Shown here: positions 25,664 to 35,710 of the stretch, piece after piece | Layout of the letters: the number at the start of each line of letters is the position of its first letter | Position numbering within the stretch: position 1 is the stretch's first letter | Notes under the pieces: generated by a model | Database searches by the model: none | What the model saw: the letters and a program-made list of their open reading frames with translations, nothing else | What the model was told of the DNA's origin: nothing | Made by a program: the position numbers and the translations under genes | Origin: an uncultured Bacilli bacterium | GTDB lineage: Bacteria > Bacillota_I > Bacilli_A > RF39 > UBA660 | DNA length: 61,149 nt | Assembly: GCA_934098525.1 (NCBI GenBank) | Contig: CAKONZ010000008.1 | Location: forward strand, 1 to 61,149 | Direction of reading: 5' to 3'

Positions 25664-27698
25664 AAACACACCTCTTTTTAAATAACAACATATATTCTAT
25701 ACCAAAACATAAAATAATCAATACTAAATATTCTAAGTAAGAATAAACTTTTCTATTATAAACATTCTCAACTTTAAATAATAAGTCACCAGAAATCTTC
25801 TCATTATTAATAGTTAAATCTCCTTCTGGATAATAATCATAAAATTCTTTGTATGAAATATTAACATATAAATTATTACAATCACTTATTTTAAAATAAT
25901 AAATTCCTTTATCATATTGTTTTTCTAAATCAACAACCAAATACCCTTTATCATCAACATCACTATTAGTAAACTCTTTACTATAAACAAGATTAAAATC
26001 ATCATCTAATAAATCAACTCTAAAAGAATCATTAACATTACCAAGTTTTATACTTATTTTATTAAACTTACTATTTAATTTTAATTCTTGTTCTAAATAA
26101 TCATTTTTATTTAAAATAACATAACTAATTTTATTAGTAATACTCTTAGAAACAATATCACTTCTTAAAGTATTATTTTCATATCTTAAAAATCCTAATA
26201 TAAGCAAAACAAAAGTTAACAAAACAATTAAATACTTAAAATATTTATAATACTTAATTTCATCAAAATCTTTATCTAAATAATCATAAGAGTAACTACC
26301 AAGTACTATTAACCAAGGCAAGAAAGAAAGTCCATATCTAGGACAAACTTCCCATATTAAATAAAACACAATAGCGCCAAATATAGCAATTGCTATAAAT
26401 GATTTTTTATTATCTTTTAATAGTTTTAATAAAGAAAAAATACTAAATATCAATACAACAATTTTAGAAAATTGTAATAAATAATTTATAACAACATTTC
26501 TATCTCCTAAAAGATAAAAATAAGAAACATTATAATCCCTAACCAGATCTAAATATTTTTGATAACTATAATCTCCTTTACCCCATACTACATTTATTTT
26601 TCTAACTATAAGTTTTAAATTTCCAAGTAATCCCTGACTACTTATTCTTTCTTTTATTACTTTTTTATTTAAATTAACCCTATCTGAAAAATTAGAAGCA
26701 CTATTAGACAAAACAAAATCATCTTGACTATAGTATCCTCCATTCTTTTCATTTACACCCATCATAATCCAATGAGTCATAGGAAATTTCTTTTCTTTAT
26801 CAATATTAACAAATAAATTATTTTCTAATTTATTAACAATTCCCAAAGTTAAAAACATACTAATAAAAACTATAAATATATATTTCCAAAACTTAAACTT
26901 AGTTTTATTACAAATAAGATAAACTAAATAAGCAATAAGTAAAAATATTGATACAGCTCTAATTTTATAACCTATAACAGAAATAACTCCTATTAAAATA
27001 CTATAAATAATAGTTTTATAACCATTAGTATCTTTAAACCTAACCATTAAATATATTAAAATACTAGCAAAAGGTAACATTAAAACATCAGTATAATAAT
27101 AAGAAACATATAAATAAAATATAGGAGATAAAACAGTTATAAATAATCCTAACAATCCCTTATTTTCATCATAATAATTTAAAGTTTTATAAGTAAAAAA
27201 TGTCATTACAAAAATAGAAATACTACTAATAATACAAAATAACAATTGATAATTAATAGGTATTATTTTTTGTATACCATATAAAAACATAAGTAAAAAT
27301 CTATTATTCGGATAAACAGAAAAATATAAATTATTAAAAATTTCTTTCTTATCATTTAAACTATTAATTTCAGTTAAAATATGCATTAAATCAACTTTAG
27401 GAACACTACTAATTACAAAAGTACTAACTAAAAGTAAAATAAAATGTCCTATTAATAAACAAATACTTATAACCTTTTTCTTTTTACTATCTAGTTTTAT
27501 AATATATCTATATAATTTTGAAAGCAAAATAATATAAACTATAGAACCCAAAATAATAACAAAAGGATTCATATAATAATGACTACGATTAATATAAAAG
27601 AAAGTACCTCCAATTAAAGCTATAAAAAGACAAATAATACTAAAAATTAATATAATTTTATAACCCTTAGAGGTAATATAATCAATTACTTTTTTCAT
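25653..27698 (-). CDS. multi-pass membrane protein, probable lipid-linked-sugar glycosyltransferase
   Basis: About 681 residues with roughly 12 membrane segments, then a soluble domain of ~140 residues (KISYVILNKNDYLEQELKL onward) and a final membrane helix. The topology matches GT39/GT-C type enzymes that move a sugar from a polyprenyl carrier to an external acceptor. Its place between gtrA-like and gtrB-like genes supports that role. No single signature is certain and the acceptor is unknown. Start at 27698 (MKKVIDYI) with GGGTAGTT upstream. It overlaps the upstream gene by 17 bases. Confidence 0.65.
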   Translation of the reverse strand: MKKVIDYITSKGYKIILIFSIICLFIALIGGTFFYINRSHYYMNPFVIILGSIVYIILLSKLYRYIIKLDSKKKKVISICLLIGHFILLLVSTFVISSVPKVDLMHILTEINSLNDKKEIFNNLYFSVYPNNRFLLMFLYGIQKIIPINYQLLFCIISSISIFVMTFFTYKTLNYYDENKGLLGLFITVLSPIFYLYVSYYYTDVLMLPFASILIYLMVRFKDTNGYKTIIYSILIGVISVIGYKIRAVSIFLLIAYLVYLICNKTKFKFWKYIFIVFISMFLTLGIVNKLENNLFVNIDKEKKFPMTHWIMMGVNEKNGGYYSQDDFVLSNSASNFSDRVNLNKKVIKERISSQGLLGNLKLIVRKINVVWGKGDYSYQKYLDLVRDYNVSYFYLLGDRNVVINYLLQFSKIVVLIFSIFSLLKLLKDNKKSFIAIAIFGAIVFYLIWEVCPRYGLSFLPWLIVLGSYSYDYLDKDFDEIKYYKYFKYLIVLLTFVLLILGFLRYENNTLRSDIVSKSITNKISYVILNKNDYLEQELKLNSKFNKISIKLGNVNDSFRVDLLDDDFNLVYSKEFTNSDVDDKGYLVVDLEKQYDKGIYYFKISDCNNLYVNISYKEFYDYYPEGDLTINNEKISGDLLFKVENVYNRKVYSYLEYLVLIILCFGIEYMLLFKKRCVYEK

Positions 27699-28110
27699 AA
27701 CTACCCTTCTTAAACACAACAAGTTTACTCAATATATAATTACCAATAATAATAAGAACCTGACTAACTAATTTAAAAAACTTATCATTTCCCCCAAGTA
27801 CAGATACAAACAAAAACATAATACCCATATCTAATAATAAAGTTATAACTCTAGCTCCTGAAAAACTAATAAATTCTTTAAATTTATTTTTATTATTACT
27901 ATTAAATACATATTTTCTATTTGTAAAATAAGCAAATAAAACACCAGCAACCCATGATAAAATATTAGCTACTTGTAATTGTAATGAAATATTAGGATCT
28001 AAAACTGTAAAAACTAGTCCATAATAAACAGTTAAACTTACTAAAGTTGTTAATACTCCAAATATTAAATAATTTATTATTTCCTTATATTTATTATATA
28101 AATTTTTCAT
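27682..28110 (-). CDS. GtrA-family membrane protein
   Basis: 142 residues with four membrane helices. Family features are the N-terminus NYLIFGVLTTLVSLTVYYGL and FAYFTNRKYVFNS, then FISFSGARVITLLLDMGIMFLF. GtrA proteins are thought to flip polyprenyl-linked sugars or otherwise assist them across the membrane. It is first gene of the three-gene surface-sugar operon, preceded by AGGTGGTATA. Confidence 0.88.
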   Translation of the reverse strand: MKNLYNKYKEIINYLIFGVLTTLVSLTVYYGLVFTVLDPNISLQLQVANILSWVAGVLFAYFTNRKYVFNSNNKNKFKEFISFSGARVITLLLDMGIMFLFVSVLGGNDKFFKLVSQVLIIIGNYILSKLVVFKKGSYEKSN

Positions 28111-28161
28111 TATACCACCTGCTTAAAATTACTATAACATATTATTATAAAAAATAAAAAC

Positions 28162-28186
28162 AAAAAAAAGCCTCTTTACAAGGCTT
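28162..28186 (-). terminator. intrinsic terminator after rmuC
   Basis: Minus-strand AAGCCT/AGGCTT stem with seven-base loop followed by eight T, five bases past the rmuC stop. Confidence 0.85.
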
Positions 28187-28191
28187 ATTGT

Positions 28192-29238
28192 CTAATCTTT
28201 ATGTTCAATTTCAACACTACTAATTGAAGAAAATCTCTTTGTAATTTTCTCAGTAGTAGTATGAATATCATTAACATCACGACTAACTGTTTCTATACTT
28301 CTAGAAAGCTTATCCCAACGTTCTTTATATCTAGAAAATTCTATTCCTAATTTATTTAATTCTTCATGAATAATAGAAGTATATTTATCTCTTTCCATAT
28401 TTTTAATTATCATCTGAATTACTGTTAATGTAGAAATCAAAGTAGTTGGAGAAGTAATCCATACTTTTTTAGAATAAGCATAATCTATTATTTCAGGATG
28501 ATAAGCATTTATTTCTGCAAATATAGCCTCTGCTGGTAAAAACATTATTGCTTGATCAGTTGTCTCTCCAGGAACAATATATTTCATAGCTATCGCATCA
28601 ATATGTTTTTTTACATCACTTTTAAATAACTTCTCATATTTTTCTCTTTCAACTTGAGGAATATTCTTATCAGTCATCATTCTATAATTTTCAAGTGGAA
28701 ACTTAGAATCAATTGCAATAACCCCAAGTGGTTCTGGAGCAAAAAGAATAGAATCAGCTATGTATCCATTACTCATTGTATATTGAAGTCTATATATATT
28801 ATCATTTCTTTCTCCAAACACACTAGACAATATATGTTTCAAATTAACCTCACCAAAAATACCTCTAGATTTTTTATCAGTTAAAATAGATTGAAGAGAT
28901 ATAATATCTCCAGACAAAGTATCTATCTTCTTTTGAGCTTCATCTATTTTTGATAATCTTTCTAATACATTCATAAATGTTTTATTAGTCTTTTCAAAAT
29001 TTTGATCTAATCTCTCATTAACCTTCTCATTAATTAAAAGCAATCTTCTCTCTTGTTTTTCTGATAAATCTTGAAAATCTTTATTTAAAGAATTTTTCAA
29101 ATCTCCCATATCTTTTGTAATATTAACTTCAAGTCTACCAAGTCTATCTGTAATATTAGCCTCATTAATATTTTTAAACAAAGAAACTGTTGTTAAAATT
29201 ACTATCAACACTAAAAGTGCAATTATTATATACTCCAT
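28192..29238 (-). CDS. rmuC: DNA recombination protein RmuC
   Basis: 348 residues: an N-terminal membrane helix (YIIIALLVLIVILTTVSLF), a long coiled coil (~residues 25-120), and a nuclease-like domain with GIFGEVNLKHILSSVFGE, APEPLGVIAIDSKFPLENY, IAMKYIVPGETTDQAIMFLPAEAIFAEI and ITSPTTLISTL. RmuC limits inversions and rearrangements between repeats in E. coli; the acidic/Lys residues of a PD-(D/E)XK-like fold are visible in IAIDSKFP. It ends at its own terminator. Confidence 0.92.
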   Translation of the reverse strand: MEYIIIALLVLIVILTTVSLFKNINEANITDRLGRLEVNITKDMGDLKNSLNKDFQDLSEKQERRLLLINEKVNERLDQNFEKTNKTFMNVLERLSKIDEAQKKIDTLSGDIISLQSILTDKKSRGIFGEVNLKHILSSVFGERNDNIYRLQYTMSNGYIADSILFAPEPLGVIAIDSKFPLENYRMMTDKNIPQVEREKYEKLFKSDVKKHIDAIAMKYIVPGETTDQAIMFLPAEAIFAEINAYHPEIIDYAYSKKVWITSPTTLISTLTVIQMIIKNMERDKYTSIIHEELNKLGIEFSRYKERWDKLSRSIETVSRDVNDIHTTTEKITKRFSSISSVEIEHKD

Positions 29239-29247
29239 AAATACTCC

Positions 29248-29826
29248 TTAATCAACTTTTATAATCTTTTCTATTATTTTACTAACTATGTATGCAATTA
29301 ATATTATAAATAAAATTTTCAATAAAACAATAGGATTTTTTACACTTTCCAAAAAACTTTTACCTATATAACCCCAAAAATAAACTATTGATACCTTTCC
29401 AATTAATAATGCCAAAATAAACTTTTTCTTTTTAATTTCTGAAAGTCCTCCCGCTATATTAATTAAAAAAGCTGGTGAAAAAGGACATGCTATCAAAACC
29501 ACTAATAAATTAAAATCAATATTAGAAATTTTATTAGTTAATTTTTCTAACTTTAATAAATTTTTCTTTCTTATAAACTTAGTATATTTATCCCGAAAAA
29601 AATATCTAAACAAAAAGAAAGATAATAAACATCCAACATTAGTACCCAAATAAGAAATAAATAATCCCAACAAGGTTCCGAAAGAAACAATATTAAAACC
29701 TATAAACAAACCTAGTGGTAATGCTGGAATAATAGATTCCAATAAAACCAAGAAAAAGCCTCCTAAAGGCCCAACTTGTTTTAAAACTTCAATAATACTA
29801 TTCATAAAATTCATTACTACATCCAT
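29248..29826 (-). CDS. VTT-domain (TVP38/DedA-like) membrane protein
   Basis: 192 residues with five or six hydrophobic segments. LLESIIPALPLGLFIGFNIVSFG and FNLLVVLIACPFSPAFLINIAGGL are typical of the VTT domain. Members are proposed lipid scramblases or flippases, with no proven substrate here. GGTGATAGT precedes ATG. It lies 9 bases upstream of rmuC on the same strand and probably shares its transcript. Confidence 0.8.
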   Translation of the reverse strand: MDVVMNFMNSIIEVLKQVGPLGGFFLVLLESIIPALPLGLFIGFNIVSFGTLLGLFISYLGTNVGCLLSFFLFRYFFRDKYTKFIRKKNLLKLEKLTNKISNIDFNLLVVLIACPFSPAFLINIAGGLSEIKKKKFILALLIGKVSIVYFWGYIGKSFLESVKNPIVLLKILFIILIAYIVSKIIEKIIKVD

Positions 29827-29856
29827 ACTATCACCATTACTATTATGTCTAATATT

Positions 29857-30147
29857 TTAATATTTACTTATATAATCGTTATACCCTCCTAGTATATTTA
29901 CAACTTTATAATCTCTTTTTGTAAGATCAGAACATGCTTTAGAACTTTGAACACCATGTTGACAATAAATATAATAAACTTTTTCTTTGTCTAAATACCT
30001 ATCTGGCATCATTAACAAATAATTAACTGGGATATTTTTAGCTGTTGGTATACTACTCAAATTATATAAATAACTATCCCTTATATCAATAATATTAATT
30101 TTTCCTACTAAACTTTTTAATTCTTCAGTAGATATACTTTTATACAT
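29857..30147 (-). CDS. single-domain rhodanese-like protein
   Basis: 96 residues covering one rhodanese fold: INIIDIRDSYLYNLSSIPTAKNIPV and the active-site loop YCQHGVQSSKAC, where the first Cys is the catalytic persulfide carrier. It probably handles sulfane sulfur, as PspE/GlpE proteins do; the partner is unknown. AGGAGGTATAT is a strong ribosome site. Confidence 0.88.
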   Translation of the reverse strand: MYKSISTEELKSLVGKINIIDIRDSYLYNLSSIPTAKNIPVNYLLMMPDRYLDKEKVYYIYCQHGVQSSKACSDLTKRDYKVVNILGGYNDYISKY

Positions 30148-30183
30148 ATATACCTCCTATAGTATTATATGTATAATCTTAAA

Positions 30184-31188
30184 TTAGTTTATATTTTTTA
30201 ACTTCTCCAAAGCCTCATCAAAAGAAGAAACCTTAATTAATTTTATTTTATAATTATTATCCTTAACCTCTTTTAAAGCCTCATCATAATTTTCATAAGG
30301 AATTAAAAACACATCTGCATGTTTTTTTACAGCCCCTTGTAACTTATACTTAACTCCTCCAATTTCTCCAACCACACCAGAAGAATCAATTGTACCAGTA
30401 CCAACTATTTTTAATCCCTTAGTGATATCCTCATCTACTAGTTTATTATAAATACTAAGAGCAATCATAAGTCCACCAGAAGACCCAGCTTCTCTACCAG
30501 AAAAATCAAAAGACACATAAGGATCAGTCTCATATGAAATATCATTCATAACTAAAACCCCAATCTTTTTTTCTCCATCAATATCTATAATTTTAGTTAT
30601 AGTATTAATTTTTTGACCACTTCTATCCACTAAAATATTTAACTTATCCCCAACATTTTTCTTACCTATAATATCATTTATTTCTTCAACCGAAGAAACA
30701 TCCATATCATCAACTTTTAAAATTACATCTCTTGTTTCCAAAGATGTATCAGCATCTTCAAATACATACAAAACATATAACTTATTATCCTTAACACTTA
30801 TCTTTTTTGAAGCTTTATTATACGCTACAAACAACGCATTATTTAAAGAATTTTTAAAATACAATTCTTCTCTAAAATCATAATCCTTAACATCTTCATT
30901 AGTAAGAGTAACATCATCAATCCTTTCAAGTTCAAAGTTCTTAATAACCTTAGACAACAAATACGTTGCAATAGTACCCTTAGTTTGACTAACATATGCA
31001 CAATTAAAAGACCCCTTACTATCATAAGAATTATTAACTTTTATCTTTTCATCAATCCCTATAGTACCTCCACCCACAGTTATATAATATGGAACAGGTA
31101 TAAGTAAAATTATAGCAATAACTATAGGAATAAAAAAACTTAGTACATCTTTGATTGTCAATTTATGTTTTTTATTCTTTTGTATCAT
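30184..31188 (-). CDS. YlbL/SepM-like membrane-anchored PDZ-Lon protease
   Basis: Serine protease on the outer face of the membrane. A single N-terminal helix (VLSFFIPIVIAIILLIPVPYYI) is followed by a degenerate PDZ domain (~125-205) and a Lon-type proteolytic domain. The catalytic dyad is seen as Ser237 in GREAGSSGGLMIAL and Lys280 in GEIGGVKYKLQGA, 43 residues apart as in Lon. Bacillus YlbL and streptococcal SepM are homologues; one processes a competence peptide. It is divergent from ylbJ, and in Bacillus the ylb genes likewise cluster. Confidence 0.88.
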   Translation of the reverse strand: MIQKNKKHKLTIKDVLSFFIPIVIAIILLIPVPYYITVGGGTIGIDEKIKVNNSYDSKGSFNCAYVSQTKGTIATYLLSKVIKNFELERIDDVTLTNEDVKDYDFREELYFKNSLNNALFVAYNKASKKISVKDNKLYVLYVFEDADTSLETRDVILKVDDMDVSSVEEINDIIGKKNVGDKLNILVDRSGQKINTITKIIDIDGEKKIGVLVMNDISYETDPYVSFDFSGREAGSSGGLMIALSIYNKLVDEDITKGLKIVGTGTIDSSGVVGEIGGVKYKLQGAVKKHADVFLIPYENYDEALKEVKDNNYKIKLIKVSSFDEALEKLKNIN

Positions 31189-31232
31189 TTCATATCTCCC
31201 TAATATAATTATAACAAGAAAGGATATATATT

Positions 31233-32195
31233 ATGAAAAAAATTTTATATTCATTTACACTAATTGTCATTATCTTTATAATCACATACTTAGTATTTAA
31301 CAATTCCATAATAATAAAAGACACAGTAATAACATCATCAAAACTATTTATAAATAATATATTTCCATCACTATTTCCCATGTTAATAATATCATCAATG
31401 TTAATAGATATAAAATTACCCCAATTTTTAAGCAATATTTTTTCTAAAACATTCAATAAACTATTCTCATCACCCGGTGAAGCAAGTTTCGTCTTTATAA
31501 TGTCACTATTATCAGGATCTTTTTCAAATGCAAAATATATAAATGACCTAATAGAAAACAAAACTTTAAGTATCAATGATGGCAAAAAAATTTTATTATA
31601 TACATACTTCTCAAATCCTCTATTTATAATAAATACAGTAGGAATTCTTTTTCTAAATAACAAAAAGATAGGAATATATATACTATTATCCCATATATTA
31701 GGAAATATTTTTATTGGGATACTATTAAAAAGATTTAACAAAAAACCAATAATAAAAAATAATAATCTTATAACAAACTTAAAAGACTTAAACAATAATA
31801 TAAATAACATAAATATATTTAATAGTCTTTTTAATTCCATAAAAAGTGCTATAAACTCATTATTATCAGTATATGGAATAATAACATTCTTTCTAATTAT
31901 TATAAATATCTTAAAAATAAATAATAATAACTTTTTTACAATCCTAATATCAGGAATAATTGAAATGACAATAGGGTTAAAATATACCTCAACATCTACT
32001 CTTCCTTATATTAATAAAGTCTATATATCAATGTTCTTTATATCCTTCGGAGGATTATCAATTCATGCTCAAATTTTTAATATTTTAAACAAAAAAAAGA
32101 TAAAATATTTACCCTTTTTATTATCAAGAATTATCCATGGAATTATAAGTATAATTATACTATTTATTATAATCCAACTGGATGTACTATTTTAA
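31233..32195 (+). CDS. ylbJ: sporulation integral membrane protein YlbJ
   Basis: 320 residues with about eight membrane helices, shorter than the ~400 of Bacillus. Family features: FINNIFPSLFPMLIISSMLI, SPGEASFVFIMSLLSGSFSNAKYI, YTYFSNPLFIINTVG and SFGGLSIHAQIFNIL. YlbJ belongs to the SpoVV-like group linked to spore cortex and dipicolinate transport in the mother cell. Its 3' end overlaps the following pseudopilin gene by 29 bases tail to tail. Confidence 0.85.
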   Translation: MKKILYSFTLIVIIFIITYLVFNNSIIIKDTVITSSKLFINNIFPSLFPMLIISSMLIDIKLPQFLSNIFSKTFNKLFSSPGEASFVFIMSLLSGSFSNAKYINDLIENKTLSINDGKKILLYTYFSNPLFIINTVGILFLNNKKIGIYILLSHILGNIFIGILLKRFNKKPIIKNNNLITNLKDLNNNINNINIFNSLFNSIKSAINSLLSVYGIITFFLIIINILKINNNNFFTILISGIIEMTIGLKYTSTSTLPYINKVYISMFFISFGGLSIHAQIFNILNKKKIKYLPFLLSRIIHGIISIIILFIIIQLDVLF

Positions 32196-32685
32196 ATCCA
32201 TAATTAGTATTATCATTTTCATACAAATATTCATATAAAGGAATATAAATCGTTAAAAATTTATCATTATAAGTATCATTACCACTATAAGTAACATAAG
32301 GCATTTCATTAAAATTACCAGAAGGATTAAACTCTACCACATCATTTTCAGGAATTGGATAATTTTTTCCATCATATTTAATTGTTTTATTATAATTAAT
32401 AATTAACTCTTTTCTTGAATCATCTTCAAAAATTAAAACTAATGAAATTTTTTCTTCATCATCCGAAATCAAAGCATTAATTAATTTTTTCTTAATCAAA
32501 TCATTTTGAATAGTTGTTCTAAGTATATCAGAATATTCATATAAATCTTTTTGTAATTGCTTCTTTTTTGAACTTTCTTTCATTTCAATAACCATCTTAA
32601 ACATACCTATTACTAAAATCATAAGCATTGAAAATGTAACAATTACTTCAACAACTGTCATACCCTTATTATTAATTTTCTTCAT
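32167..32685 (-). CDS. type IV pilin-like (pseudopilin) protein
   Basis: 172 residues. The prepilin signature is seen as NNKG/MTVVEVIVTFSMLMIL, with Glu at +5 and a ~20-residue hydrophobic helix; cleavage after Gly by a prepilin peptidase is expected. The body has no recognised domain. It lies one base after the larger pilin-like gene and next to the divergent GspE ATPase, so it is probably part of a pilus or competence-type assembly. Confidence 0.78.
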   Translation of the reverse strand: MKKINNKGMTVVEVIVTFSMLMILVIGMFKMVIEMKESSKKKQLQKDLYEYSDILRTTIQNDLIKKKLINALISDDEEKISLVLIFEDDSRKELIINYNKTIKYDGKNYPIPENDVVEFNPSGNFNEMPYVTYSGNDTYNDKFLTIYIPLYEYLYENDNTNYGFKIVHPVGL

Positions 32686-32686
32686 A

Positions 32687-33724
32687 TTAATCTCCCTTTA
32701 CCCAACTAGAAATCTCTAAGTTTTGAACAGCGCTCCAAGATAAATATTTATTCTTTATTGTTTCTAAACTATCTGTATCTTTCAAACCATAAACTTTCAT
32801 AGTTTTATTACTATAACTAGCACAATACTTATTAGAAAAAGGATTTCCCTCATTTTTATATGTATAATCTTTATCACAAGTATCTTTTAATGATAAAAAT
32901 AAAGCATTATCAACAGTAGCGGTAGATAAAATATAATTCACAAAATAATCATCATCTTCAATTAATTTATAATCATACATAAACAAATTTTCAATATTAC
33001 CACTAATATTTTGTCCCATAAAATCACTATTAAAATACATATTAGTAACATTTACTCCATCTAAAACATTTTCTTTAATTGAAACAAATTTTTCATTACT
33101 AAAATCTAAGGTATCAACATTTGTAAAATCAGATCCATCTTTATTTTTAATTTTAGTAACAGCACTTGAATCATTCTCATCATAAATTAAAATATAATTA
33201 GTATCACTATCACTATCATAATCAATTATAGTATTAGCGTAACCATATTTTGTCTTTATAATAAGACGATACTTTTCATCTTCAGTATCCTTATATTTAT
33301 TATAATTTGGTAAATAAGAAACATACTTACTCATACCTAAATCTTTATTATTAATAATATTATCCTTAACATCACCTATATACATTTTTGTTAAAATCAT
33401 AGACTCAATCTCTAAATTCTTTAACAAATCATTACACTTCTCTTTTGAATAATTATCTAAAACACAAGAACCATCTTCAATAAGATTAACGTATTTCAAA
33501 CCATTATTTCTATCATACAATTGCTTAAGATTTTCATTTTTATAAACCTTTCTCATATAAAAGGAAGCATAAGTCGATGAAACATCATTATATAAAAGTC
33601 TATTTTCTAATTCAGCAGATATAGGAAAAAAATTACTATATACAGACATAAACACTAACATAATAACAACTGTAACCGCTAATAATTCAACAAAAGCAAA
33701 ACCCTTATTATTAATTTTTTTCAA
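32687..33724 (-). CDS. large type IV pilin-like protein
   Basis: 345 residues. Its N-terminus MKKINNKGFAFVELLAVTVV is nearly the same leader as its downstream neighbour, with the Gly cleavage site, Glu+5 and a membrane/assembly helix. The remaining ~310 residues are Asp/Asn/Tyr-rich and unrecognised, with four cysteines that could form disulfides outside the cell. It may be a tip or minor pilin. It is divergent from gspE. Confidence 0.75.
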   Translation of the reverse strand: MKKINNKGFAFVELLAVTVVIMLVFMSVYSNFFPISAELENRLLYNDVSSTYASFYMRKVYKNENLKQLYDRNNGLKYVNLIEDGSCVLDNYSKEKCNDLLKNLEIESMILTKMYIGDVKDNIINNKDLGMSKYVSYLPNYNKYKDTEDEKYRLIIKTKYGYANTIIDYDSDSDTNYILIYDENDSSAVTKIKNKDGSDFTNVDTLDFSNEKFVSIKENVLDGVNVTNMYFNSDFMGQNISGNIENLFMYDYKLIEDDDYFVNYILSTATVDNALFLSLKDTCDKDYTYKNEGNPFSNKYCASYSNKTMKVYGLKDTDSLETIKNKYLSWSAVQNLEISSWVKGD

Positions 33725-33826
33725 AAATATTCACCCACTTTATTGATTATATCTTAAAATTATTATATAATATTTTAAGAATAAATAATAGTCTTTTTAC
33801 AAAAAAAAGAATATAAGGGGAATAAT

Positions 33827-35677
33827 ATGAAAGAATATGATTTTAACTCTACGCCTATTGTAGACATAGTTAATAGTATTATCATTGATGCAGTAAATAA
33901 GAATGCCAGCGACATTCATTTTGACCCTGCAGAAAATTATTTAAAAATTCGTCTTAGAGTAGATGGAGAGTTATCTGATTATTCTATTGTTGAAAATAAA
34001 TATAAAAGAAATTTAATAACAAGAGTCAAACTAATTTCTGGTATGAATATAACTGAAACAAGATTACCACAAGATGGTGCTATAAAAGGTGTTATTGGTG
34101 GAAAAGACTTAGATATGCGTGTTTCTGCTCTACCAACAAGTTTTGGAGAAAAAGTTGTAATAAGAATTCTTGATTATACAATGAGTATGAAAGGCTTAGA
34201 AACATTAGGATTTACAGGTAGTAATTATGATTTAATACTTAAAATGTTAGAAAGTCCAAATGGTATAATTTTAATAACTGGTGCAACTGGTTCTGGTAAA
34301 TCAACAACAGTATATTCAATGTTACAAAAACTAAATAAAGAAGAAACAAACATAATAACAGTTGAAGACCCAGTAGAAATGAACATTGAAGGTATTAACC
34401 AAGTCCAAGTAAACTCAGAAATAGGACTAGACTTTGCTCAAGTTTTAAGATCAATACTAAGACAAGATCCAAACATAATTCTTATCGGAGAAATTCGTGA
34501 TAGTGAAACAGCAAAAATTGCCGTAAGATCATCAATAACTGGACACTTAGTATTATCAACACTACATACAAATAACTCATTAACAACAATTGAAAGACTT
34601 TTAGATATGGATGTTGAAAGATATCTTTTATCATCATCATTAAAAGGAATAATATCTCAAACCTTAGCAAAAAGATTATGTACAAAATGTGCTAAAAAAA
34701 GACCAACAACTCCGTTAGAAAAAAGAATATTTGAAAAAGCACTACATAAAAACATTGAAGAAGTCATGGAACCAGTTGGTTGTGATGCATGTCACAAAGG
34801 ATTCAAAGGAAGAATTGCTTTACAAGAAGTATTATTAATTGATGACAAAATAAGAGATGCTATAAATGAAAACATTCCTAGATCAGAACTAAGAAATCTA
34901 ATATATTCTAAAAGGCATGTAAAAACATTATTACAAGATGGACTACAAAAAGCAGCAGATGGAATAACTACAATTCAAGAAGTACTAAAACTAGTAGACA
35001 TAGACGAAAATAGTGATGAATTATATGGAAAAGATAACTCTGATTTAGAACAATCAAATAATATTGAACAAAACAATACAATAGAAAATCAAGAAATAGA
35101 AAAAAATGAATTTGAAAAAGAACTAGAAAATGAAAAAAAATATGTCTTCGATAAAAATGATAATAACAACCTAAACATAAACAGCATAATAAACGAAAGA
35201 CCTATCTTTGAATCAAATACTATTGATGAAATAAAACCTAGTATTCCAAATACTATTAATGAGATTACTCCTAATGAAATAAAACCTAGTATTCCAAATA
35301 CTATTAATGAGATTACTCCTAATGAAATAAAACCTAGTATTCCAAATACTATTAACGAAATTACTCCTAATGAAATAAAACCTAGTATTTCAAATACTAT
35401 TAATGAGATTGCTCCTAATGAAATAAAACCTAGTATAGAATTAAACAATTACATTAAACCAAATGAAGAAAAAATAATTAATTTAGATAATACACAAGAT
35501 ATATTTAAATTATTTGATAAATACAATGATAAAGATGAAACAAATAAAGAAAAACCACAAGAAAAACAAGAAGATATCATAATACCAAATGATATTCCAA
35601 ATAAAAAGGAAAAAGAAAACAATAGTAATTATACAGATGACTTAATAAAATTAATAAATGAAGGTTTCTTTGAATAA
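33827..35677 (+). CDS. GspE/PilB-type secretion or pilus assembly ATPase with long repeat tail
   Basis: Cytoplasmic hexameric ATPase that powers pilus or pseudopilus assembly. Seen: an N2-like domain (NASDIHFDPAENYLKIRLRVDGEL), Walker A GATGSGKST (152-160), the Asp box ITVEDPVE, Walker B IILIGEIRD, and paired zinc cysteines (CTKCAKK, CDACHKG). The N1 domain common in PilB is absent. After residue ~395 comes a ~220-residue acidic Asn/Glu/Lys-rich tail containing four 16-residue repeats. GGGGAATAAT precedes ATG. The tail is not part of the family core and its role is unknown. Confidence 0.88.
   Translation: MKEYDFNSTPIVDIVNSIIIDAVNKNASDIHFDPAENYLKIRLRVDGELSDYSIVENKYKRNLITRVKLISGMNITETRLPQDGAIKGVIGGKDLDMRVSALPTSFGEKVVIRILDYTMSMKGLETLGFTGSNYDLILKMLESPNGIILITGATGSGKSTTVYSMLQKLNKEETNIITVEDPVEMNIEGINQVQVNSEIGLDFAQVLRSILRQDPNIILIGEIRDSETAKIAVRSSITGHLVLSTLHTNNSLTTIERLLDMDVERYLLSSSLKGIISQTLAKRLCTKCAKKRPTTPLEKRIFEKALHKNIEEVMEPVGCDACHKGFKGRIALQEVLLIDDKIRDAINENIPRSELRNLIYSKRHVKTLLQDGLQKAADGITTIQEVLKLVDIDENSDELYGKDNSDLEQSNNIEQNNTIENQEIEKNEFEKELENEKKYVFDKNDNNNLNINSIINERPIFESNTIDEIKPSIPNTINEITPNEIKPSIPNTINEITPNEIKPSIPNTINEITPNEIKPSISNTINEIAPNEIKPSIELNNYIKPNEEKIINLDNTQDIFKLFDKYNDKDETNKEKPQEKQEDIIIPNDIPNKKEKENNSNYTDDLIKLINEGFFE
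35249..35440 (+). repeat. four tandem 48-bp coding repeats in the GspE tail
   Basis: Near-identical 48-base units, each encoding NTINEITPNEIKPSIP with minor changes (the last two carry SIS/IAP/SIE variants), directly preceded by a half unit (NTIDEIKPSIP). They are in frame and without spacers, so this is a minisatellite within the gene. Confidence 0.92.
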
Positions 35678-35678
35678 T

Positions 35679-35710
35679 AAAAGGTATGCTTTAAAAAAGC
35701 ATACCTTTTT
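35679..35710. terminator. shared terminator between gspE and priA
   Basis: AAAAGGTATGCTTT/AAAGCATACCTTTT stem with a three-A loop and T-run. It can act on both convergent genes; the priA stop lies at its edge. Confidence 0.85.

Noticed and set aside
35249..35440. 48-bp repeats as a CRISPR array
   Set aside because: They have no unique spacers, and all units are in frame with the ATPase tail.
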